Source of the DNA: Spirosoma endbachense
Lineage (GTDB): Bacteria; Bacteroidota; Bacteroidia; Cytophagales; Spirosomataceae
Assembly: GCF_010233585.1 (NCBI RefSeq)
Contig: NZ_CP045997.1
Location: forward strand, 816,522 to 880,521
Direction: 5' to 3'
DNA length: 64,000 nucleotides
Below are positions 57,572 to 64,000 of this stretch, in pieces. The number at the start of each line of letters is the position of its first letter. Position 1 is the stretch's first letter. Made by a program: the position numbers and the translations under genes. The notes beneath the pieces were generated by a model. The model had not been told where the DNA came from. It saw only the letters and a list, made by a program, of their open reading frames with translations, and made no database searches.

Positions 57572-60500
57572 TGATTCTGGGCGGTAGATTGGCAACTGGT
57601 TTCGTCGCAGGCGTTAAAATTGCAGGTGAACTTGGGGGTGGCAATGTTAATGCTGCCTAAGCCGCCCGTCGTGTAGGATATGTTCGGAATAGTCAGGCCC
57701 AGACAGAAGCCAAGGGATTCGCTGGTTGTGTAGGAATCGATACCCAGATCGACATAGAGCTTGGCGTTGAATTTGGCTGAAAACTGCATGTTCGCATTTA
57801 CCGATACAGTAACCGGTTCGCTCAGTGCCTTTAGCGGGTTGCCCGTTATGGTCAGACCGAAATCCTGCGAGCCATCCACATCCACCGAACCCGAAGCGGC
57901 TACATTCAGCACCTGCCCGTAAGCGTAGAAATGGACACCCGCTCCCAGACCCGAGCCAAATTTGAACGACCCGGCATTGTAATCGGCGTAGGAATAGCCA
58001 TCGACATAGGCGTTTAGCCCCATTTTGACTTCGCCCACGCCAAAACTTTGCTTGAACTCGAAGTTATCAATGAGGGGAATCGGGAGTTCTCCGTTGACAA
58101 ACACCCCTTTGAATGACTTATGAAAGGCGCAGGGCAACGATTTACGGTGTGTATTTCCAAACAGTACGGGTTCGGCATCTTTAATATCCGGGCTGTCGTA
58201 ATAACCCAGTAGAAGCCCTGCTTTCATGGTCACCGGAACGATCAGGGGCACATCCCGGACAGTAGCCGCCGAGGCCAGATAAAACCCGTTTCCATCAATT
58301 CGAATCTGCGCTACCCCATACTCAACACTCATCGTTGGCGGCAGGGGCAAGCCAGGCGGCAGCGTAACAGTGCCCGTAAACCGACTGTTTGCCATGTCGT
58401 ACTCCAGACTTATACCGGGGATTCCATCTTTACCACCTAATCCATCGGCCTTGATTTTCTGATTGCTGGCCGTAATGCCGCCATAGTTCGTAAAGGCCAG
58501 CCGATTCTCTTCCGTTGCGGGAATCATGGTGTAATTCGCTGGAATACCTGAGAAAGTAAGCAGATTCCACTGCCCATTGGTAACGGTCTGATCGCAGTAA
58601 ACGGTGCCGAAGGACTTGTTGCCCAGATTGATCTTCAGTGGTTTATAGTAGTCGGTATGCGCTGGTTTTTTCGACAGGAGCGACACGTTACTCTCCTTCG
58701 TCAGATCGAGGTTCCGGTCGTGGGTGAGGTAGGTTGAAAAGGTTTTACCGGCATCACCTGTCGAATGAACCAGCATCACACCGGCCGCTTTTTCGTTGTC
58801 GGTGGGTAAATCAGCTGGGTTACCCAATAGCAGTTTACCGGTTTCCTTCGCTATACCCCGAATCGCCATAACACCATCGGCGAAGTAAAACGCGGTCTTC
58901 ATAGAATTGTCAGCCGCCTTGTATTGACCTGCTACAAACTGCACCTGCCCTTTGGTATCGATGACGTAATCGCTGGCTACAATGGTTTTGAGCGTAACCG
59001 GCCCGGTTCCGCCCGGTTTATAATAAGTCAGGCGCATCGGTACATCCTTGGGCGCATTCGGAATGGAGGTAGACATGCCCGCATCGAAGGCGAAATAATC
59101 GGCTCCGGTCTCGATGGTTTTAGGCCGGATCGTCATCACGCCCTTGTAGTAGTTCAGCTCCTGGCTTTTGGCACTGAACGAGAACACGTCCTGTCCATTA
59201 TCAAGCAGTGAAATGGTTTCAAATGCCAGGTCACTGTTTAATCCCGGCAGCTTAGGATTCGCCTGGGGGTTACTGGAAACAACGCCCGCCTGATTCTTGC
59301 CATCGGGCACTACCACCAGCGACCAGTGCCCTTTCATGTCGTTACCGGTGGCTTCATCGTAGCCAAAGAACGCCTTACCACCGATTTTTACCTTCGCGAT
59401 GCCTGCCAGATCGAGGTTCGGTATGTTGTTGGCTTCGAGTTTGAAGAAGTCGGCCCGGAGGTTAAACAGCGAGATTGGTACGTCGATCTTGCCAGTTTTT
59501 ACCACGCCCTCAGTTGCGTAGAAGCCACCCTGTTTGTAATCGAGTACCCAATTACGAACCTCTACGCTCCATTTTCCTGCCAGACCAAATGTAAGGGGCG
59601 TTTGTCCCGACTTACTATCAATCGTATTGTTCTTGAGCACCAGATCGCCTACGTTGATAGTCAGGCTGCTCTTATCGGTCAGATTGCCGGTGTTGGCATT
59701 TTTAACGGTGCAGCTCAGAATCGGATTCAGGTGAATTTCGTCGCCAGCCAGCCGCGATCCTTCCAGGGTGCTGATTGCCTTGAAGGCCAGCAATTCCAGT
59801 TCAATAGGCTGCCCCTTCTGGTTGCAAAGACCAAAATTGGTCCGTTTTTTTGGTTCATCACCGGCGTCGAAGGCCACAACCAGCGGTACGTTTCCCTGAA
59901 TTCCCTTGTCAGGGTCGTAGAGAGAAAATTGACCTTTTTTATAGCTGAGCAGGTTTTCCGAGAACTTAAACGAGTTGTCGATAATCTGAGCCTGTGCCAT
60001 AATTGTACCCGTCGTTTTGCCCGGCGACTGCACAATTTGCAGATTACCACCCGACGACGAGTTACCCGTACCCGACAGGCGGATGTTGTATAGTGGTACA
60101 TCGCCCGATTTATAGGTAGGCTTACTGTAATAGCCCAGATTATCCAGTATGCCTGTTTTTAGCGAGACAGTAGCCGATGCGGGCACGCCTGCACCGTTAT
60201 TGCCCGGTATGAAAATAACGTTTTCGAAACGTACCCGGACATCGGGATCGAGAATGGCAAACGGCCCAAACCGATTGTCGCGCAAGTCGACCTCACCCGA
60301 TACCTTCACCGCTCCGTTGGACAGTGCAGTCAGGGATTCTACTTTAACCGGGAAGCCCCAGATCGTGGTGATTTTGTATTTTTCGAATGTGGTCAGCGTC
60401 AGCTTGAGCGATTCCTTGGTTGCCTGCGGAAGCAATTGCTTACTGGAAGCCCCTATATAACTCTCTGCCGGAATGACTACACTCGCCACTTTAACGTCGG

Positions 60501-63500
60501 CTCCATTAAGGCTCACCGATCCTCCCCCGACAGTACCACCTTCATTCTGATAGGTAGCCTGTACCGTGACAGAACTGAGCTGCTTCCCAACAGCCAGCGT
60601 GAAGGAACCACCCGCGACCGATTTCGTGCTGTAAGGCGTTTGTACATTACTGCCCCCGGCCACAAATACATCGGCACCTGCGAGCGGTATTTCTTTGCCA
60701 TCAGCCGTTTTGACGACAACTTTCCCCTGGATCAGATTGGCCTCTTCCAGAAACACCTGCTGCGTTTTCGACGACTTCGACTCAACATTCGTTACCGACT
60801 GGGTTTTTGTCACGTAACCGGGAGCCGATACTTCCACGAACAGATTCTCGATGGAAACATTCTTGAACTTGGCCTCTACCAAACCCTGCGCATTGCCTGG
60901 GCCAAAAACAAAGCCTTTTTCGTCGCGGCCAAACAGCTTTACCGTACCGCCTTTGACGGGCCCCCATTTGTTGTCGTGCAGAGCCAGCAGGTTGAAAATG
61001 ATCCGGTGATCGCGCTGATAGATAGGTACTTTGCCCACTTTAACGATAAACATGCCAGCCCCTTCATCGCTTTTTTCTGGCTTCGGCAGCAGACTGATGG
61101 CCCGGGATTCATTAAAGTAGCTGATGTCGACCGGGTATATTTTCAGTGAATCGCCTAGGCCACCAGCGCCATATACATTATTAAAGCGGTGAGCATGAAC
61201 GGCATCCGAATAGGTCGTTTTGTTATAATTCCCATTGCCAATCTGCACATAGGCTTCCACCGTAGCATTTTTTGCCTTGGGGTCCAGTTCTAAGGCATCC
61301 TGATCGATGGTGTATCCGGTGTAGCGCGTGTTGGGCTGCATCAGCATCCGCGAATAATAGAGATTCTGACCAAGCATCAGGGAGCCGATGTCAATGGTTT
61401 GTTTGGCATCCACGGGGGCAATCGGCGCATTTTCCTTCTCGGGATCTCCCTTCGCCGGATCGACATAGCCGGAGAAAATGTAGCCGTCAGCGAGGATTTT
61501 TAAGATTGCCTTGGTGCCGGGATTGACCATAAAAGGCTCAGCGATCCAGCCATTTGCATCCGTTTTTCTCCATTCGGCATAGGCATTTCCATTCGCCTGG
61601 ATGTACGTTAATCGAATATCGGCATTGGCAATACCCTGAGTTGGGTTCGTTTTGTCGACGACGCGTACATTGATAATGGGATTCGCTGGTTTGAGGAACC
61701 GCTTGACCGTATCGGACAGGAATGGTTTGTAATCGTCGGCAAACTCAGAATTTGATGGTAGCAGGACTTTACTGTTGATATCCCGATCGCCCAAGCCTGA
61801 GCCAATCCAGTAGGATTTTACTTTGTCGCAGGTTGTTTTTGGACTGACCGATACGTCCGGATCTGTCTTGGCCATCTGACGATAGCCATCCAGAATTTTG
61901 GCCTGGCTCGGGATGGACTCATCGTATGTATACTCCACCGTCGAACCGCCCGCCTGCTTAATGAAAACGTGCCATACGGTTTTGCATTTATCGCCATCAA
62001 CAGTTTGTACTTTATTCTTTGATTCTGCCAGTTTTTTCTCGCTGTCAGTTGCTGTTTTTGAATACAGATCGCCATAGTCTTCACTGACCAGAATTCGTTT
62101 GGGTTTACCATTCATCTGGTAGGCATTGATTCCATCGACTGAAGTCTCTGTCGCAATCAGATAGGTGTCGTCTTTGCCATTGGCCATGACCATGCGGGGG
62201 AATATGACCGTTCCTTCGGCGTTGGATACGCCCTGAGCGACAACGATATAGTTGATGGAACTCTCTCCAAATGCCTTTTTATCGGTCAGTCCCTGGCCTT
62301 CATCGAGTGGTGGGCCCATAATGGGGCTTAAGGGAAAGTACCCTTTCCGGTTCTCTCGAATAGCGTATACTTTTACACCAGATAGCGATTGTTTGATGCC
62401 ATTCACCTGTTGGTTACCACCTTTTTCGCCCGTAACGTCGGAACGGATCTGGGTAACCAGGCTATAGCTCCGTACCACTGCCGTAATAGAGCCGAAGTCA
62501 TACGATCCCTGGGGCAGCACCTGCTCTTTTGCGTCATCGCCAAACGTTGCCGATGGGCTGGTGTAGTAAGGGTTATCGACAACGACACGCAAGGCCCGGA
62601 TGTATACGGTTGATGCCATGCCAAGTTCACCTGTTTTTGTACTCACTGTTGGCGGTAATTCGCCTAATTGCAGCGGGCCGGGGAGCTTGGCAGAAAATGT
62701 AAATGAGCCATCCTCACTCGTTACTTTCGTGTCCAGCAGCGTGCTGAATTTTTCGTGAAAACTGGTTAGTTCCGGGAAGCTTGGTATGGCAGTCGTATAC
62801 GCGTTTGTGCCTTTTACTGCATAGACGACCTGTAAACGAACGCGCGTATTGCCGAGCGGTTTTACCTGTGCGCCATCGAGACCTTTATCGGCATACTTAT
62901 AGGTCAGCTTGCCGGAAAAGGTCATCACCGGCGCTTCGGTAGTCTGCACAGTAAACGTATAGCTTTCAGTGCGGGCAACAGTGGCTGAGAGAGGCTGTTT
63001 CGGCAGATCGAACCGGAAGGTTTCGGCATCATCGGGTTTCTGACCGCAGTCGGGGCAATAGATGGCGTAGCGATCCAGTGGATTGTAAGCGTACAGGAAC
63101 CGCTCCAGGTTAGCCTTGTAAGCATTTCCGTCTGCGAGCAGCAGCGTGGTTCCAACAAACACGTACCCCGCCTTTTCTACTTCCGTTTGCGCAGCCGTCT
63201 CCGATGCTGATGCGGGTTTACTCCCGTTTTTCGCCTGCGCCGACGAGGTGCCTCTGTCCATCTGCCCTTCAACGGGCAACTTGTAGATGTCTACCTGTTT
63301 GTTTGGCTTACGGAAGATAACCAACCGTTTGCCGGCCAGATTAATAGTCGGAGCTCCAGGCCAGTCTTTGTAGGCCTGGCGAGCCGTAATGCGAACGGTA
63401 TATCCTTTAGCTACTACCGGAATGGTGCCGGCGTCGAACGTTCCGACCTGTTTGGGCGATAGGGAAAAGGTAAGTTCGGCGGGCATCAGGTAAATATTGT

Positions 63501-64000
63501 TCGGTACGATCCGGTAGCCCGCGTTGTAAAACGACGTGTCCTTTACTGTCTTCGTTACGGTCGAACTGCCCGTATTATTGAAAGAGCCACTGACCGTTAT
63601 TTTTTTGTCGCTGATGATTGTGTCTGTCGGCGACACCTGCCAGCGAGGCAGACCTACCGTGAATTCACCGGCGCTGTTAGTCGTTGCAAACCCCATGTTG
63701 TTTTCATAGCCACTGGCTTCTACGCGTTTCAGCGTAACCATCGTATTGGGCATGATATGACCTGAGCCCGTTTCGCCGGGGTATTTGTATACCAGCAACC
63801 CCTTCACATAGACCGTATCGGACTGGTTACCCGTATTTTTTCGTACCAGCGAAAACTTGCGGGGTTCAGCTGTCAGGTTTCCTGTAGGCAGATTCAACTG
63901 CTTGATCTGGGCAGGTGTCAGACCGACCAGTTCGACTTCGGCCTGATAATTTTTTTCAGCTCCATAGGGTGCCTGAGCAACAATGCCGGGGGGCAAATCG
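57568..64000 (-). CDS. Giant multi-domain surface protein, incomplete at the right window edge
   Basis: The frame is open to the window edge, giving 2143 or more residues; the start lies outside. The N-terminal half carries several carboxypeptidase-regulatory/SdrD-like beta-sandwiches, each with a strand-loop pattern of the type TTNSAGEFTVGLP, TSEDGSFTFSAKLPG, NAEGTVIFPRMVM, TDANGWIAEPFMV and GGSFTLAVGKQLSSVTVQAT. A YCPDCG motif sits near residue 315. The second half is Gly/Asn-rich beta structure with long repeats of about 100-150 residues and no enzyme motif I recognise. The C-terminus (PNISYTTGGLGSINIATPKF, then CNFNACDETSCQSTAQNQ) is Cys-rich with no T9SS sorting domain. It probably builds a surface or periplasmic structure together with the FN3 proteins. 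Its export signal cannot be seen. Confidence 0.7.
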   Translation of the reverse strand, partial: DLPPGIVAQAPYGAEKNYQAEVELVGLTPAQIKQLNLPTGNLTAEPRKFSLVRKNTGNQSDTVYVKGLLVYKYPGETGSGHIMPNTMVTLKRVEASGYENNMGFATTNSAGEFTVGLPRWQVSPTDTIISDKKITVSGSFNNTGSSTVTKTVKDTSFYNAGYRIVPNNIYLMPAELTFSLSPKQVGTFDAGTIPVVAKGYTVRITARQAYKDWPGAPTINLAGKRLVIFRKPNKQVDIYKLPVEGQMDRGTSSAQAKNGSKPASASETAAQTEVEKAGYVFVGTTLLLADGNAYKANLERFLYAYNPLDRYAIYCPDCGQKPDDAETFRFDLPKQPLSATVARTESYTFTVQTTEAPVMTFSGKLTYKYADKGLDGAQVKPLGNTRVRLQVVYAVKGTNAYTTAIPSFPELTSFHEKFSTLLDTKVTSEDGSFTFSAKLPGPLQLGELPPTVSTKTGELGMASTVYIRALRVVVDNPYYTSPSATFGDDAKEQVLPQGSYDFGSITAVVRSYSLVTQIRSDVTGEKGGNQQVNGIKQSLSGVKVYAIRENRKGYFPLSPIMGPPLDEGQGLTDKKAFGESSINYIVVAQGVSNAEGTVIFPRMVMANGKDDTYLIATETSVDGINAYQMNGKPKRILVSEDYGDLYSKTATDSEKKLAESKNKVQTVDGDKCKTVWHVFIKQAGGSTVEYTYDESIPSQAKILDGYRQMAKTDPDVSVSPKTTCDKVKSYWIGSGLGDRDINSKVLLPSNSEFADDYKPFLSDTVKRFLKPANPIINVRVVDKTNPTQGIANADIRLTYIQANGNAYAEWRKTDANGWIAEPFMVNPGTKAILKILADGYIFSGYVDPAKGDPEKENAPIAPVDAKQTIDIGSLMLGQNLYYSRMLMQPNTRYTGYTIDQDALELDPKAKNATVEAYVQIGNGNYNKTTYSDAVHAHRFNNVYGAGGLGDSLKIYPVDISYFNESRAISLLPKPEKSDEGAGMFIVKVGKVPIYQRDHRIIFNLLALHDNKWGPVKGGTVKLFGRDEKGFVFGPGNAQGLVEAKFKNVSIENLFVEVSAPGYVTKTQSVTNVESKSSKTQQVFLEEANLIQGKVVVKTADGKEIPLAGADVFVAGGSNVQTPYSTKSVAGGSFTLAVGKQLSSVTVQATYQNEGGTVGGGSVSLNGADVKVASVVIPAESYIGASSKQLLPQATKESLKLTLTTFEKYKITTIWGFPVKVESLTALSNGAVKVSGEVDLRDNRFGPFAILDPDVRVRFENVIFIPGNNGAGVPASATVSLKTGILDNLGYYSKPTYKSGDVPLYNIRLSGTGNSSSGGNLQIVQSPGKTTGTIMAQAQIIDNSFKFSENLLSYKKGQFSLYDPDKGIQGNVPLVVAFDAGDEPKKRTNFGLCNQKGQPIELELLAFKAISTLEGSRLAGDEIHLNPILSCTVKNANTGNLTDKSSLTINVGDLVLKNNTIDSKSGQTPLTFGLAGKWSVEVRNWVLDYKQGGFYATEGVVKTGKIDVPISLFNLRADFFKLEANNIPNLDLAGIAKVKIGGKAFFGYDEATGNDMKGHWSLVVVPDGKNQAGVVSSNPQANPKLPGLNSDLAFETISLLDNGQDVFSFSAKSQELNYYKGVMTIRPKTIETGADYFAFDAGMSTSIPNAPKDVPMRLTYYKPGGTGPVTLKTIVASDYVIDTKGQVQFVAGQYKAADNSMKTAFYFADGVMAIRGIAKETGKLLLGNPADLPTDNEKAAGVMLVHSTGDAGKTFSTYLTHDRNLDLTKESNVSLLSKKPAHTDYYKPLKINLGNKSFGTVYCDQTVTNGQWNLLTFSGIPANYTMIPATEENRLAFTNYGGITASNQKIKADGLGGKDGIPGISLEYDMANSRFTGTVTLPPGLPLPPTMSVEYGVAQIRIDGNGFYLASAATVRDVPLIVPVTMKAGLLLGYYDSPDIKDAEPVLFGNTHRKSLPCAFHKSFKGVFVNGELPIPLIDNFEFKQSFGVGEVKMGLNAYVDGYSYADYNAGSFKFGSGLGAGVHFYAYGQVLNVAASGSVDVDGSQDFGLTITGNPLKALSEPVTVSVNANMQFSAKFNAKLYVDLGIDSYTTSESLGFCLGLTIPNISYTTGGLGSINIATPKFTCNFNACDETSCQSTAQNQ

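Overview
The window looks like chromosomal DNA of a free-living Bacteroidota, most like Cytophagales of the Spirosoma type. The evidence is three SusC/SusD pairs, a FecI/FecR-type sigma/anti-sigma pair, lipoproteins with a Cys-Gln/Asp/Glu start, a probable type IX secretion (T9SS) C-terminal domain, TAnnTTTG-like promoters and weak Shine-Dalgarno sequences. Genus is an inference. No rRNA, tRNA, CRISPR array, transposase or phage gene was seen.

Layout. (1) 1-5.7 kb, household genes: the 3' end of gpsA, a MOSC protein, a small exported protein, a HAD phosphatase/mutase, an MFS transporter, a lipoprotein MsrA and an AraC regulator. (2) 6.0-14.7 kb, a self-regulated surface uptake unit: ECF sigma factor, FecR-type anti-sigma, a SusC with an STN signalling domain, SusD, then a putative lyase-like toroid protein. 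(3) 15.3-35.4 kb, a long plus-strand polysaccharide utilization locus: SusC, SusD, SGNH esterase, a tandem-duplicated clan GH-A glycosidase, an alpha/beta esterase, an unrecognised cytosolic toroid protein, a third related GH-A enzyme with a Tat-type signal, a GH28 enzyme, a sodium:solute symporter, and a tightly overlapping cytosolic block (SDR, RraA-like, heparinase II/III-like, VOC, MDR dehydrogenase). A separate DUF4886-like SGNH gene follows at 35.6 kb. (4) 51.3-36.7 kb on the minus strand, a second polysaccharide utilization operon: SusC, SusD, GH10, an enolase-superfamily sugar-acid dehydratase, SDR, GH2, MFS, a LamG-SMP-30 fusion and a second RraA-like protein, with an IclR regulator just upstream. 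(5) 64.0-52.3 kb on the minus strand, a translationally coupled surface-protein operon: a giant protein running off the right edge, two fibronectin type III proteins and a small lipoprotein.

How the genes fit together (inference). Extracellular and periplasmic GH10, GH2, GH28, GH-A enzymes and esterases would break down a plant polysaccharide containing uronic acids, perhaps a substituted glucuronoxylan or pectin. SusC/D pairs import oligomers, and the SSS and MFS carriers take products into the cytoplasm. There, SDR/MDR oxidoreductases, a lactonase-like protein, an enolase-superfamily dehydratase and two RraA-type aldolase candidates suggest an oxidative, kinase-free route to pyruvate. No KDG kinase is visible in the window.

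Structures outside genes include three long intergenic palindromes sharing the core CCRTGCCACGGTT, a 10-base motif present three times around the sigma factor gene, an AT-rich palindrome shared by the IclR and susC leaders, and hairpins on both sides of the third susD gene.
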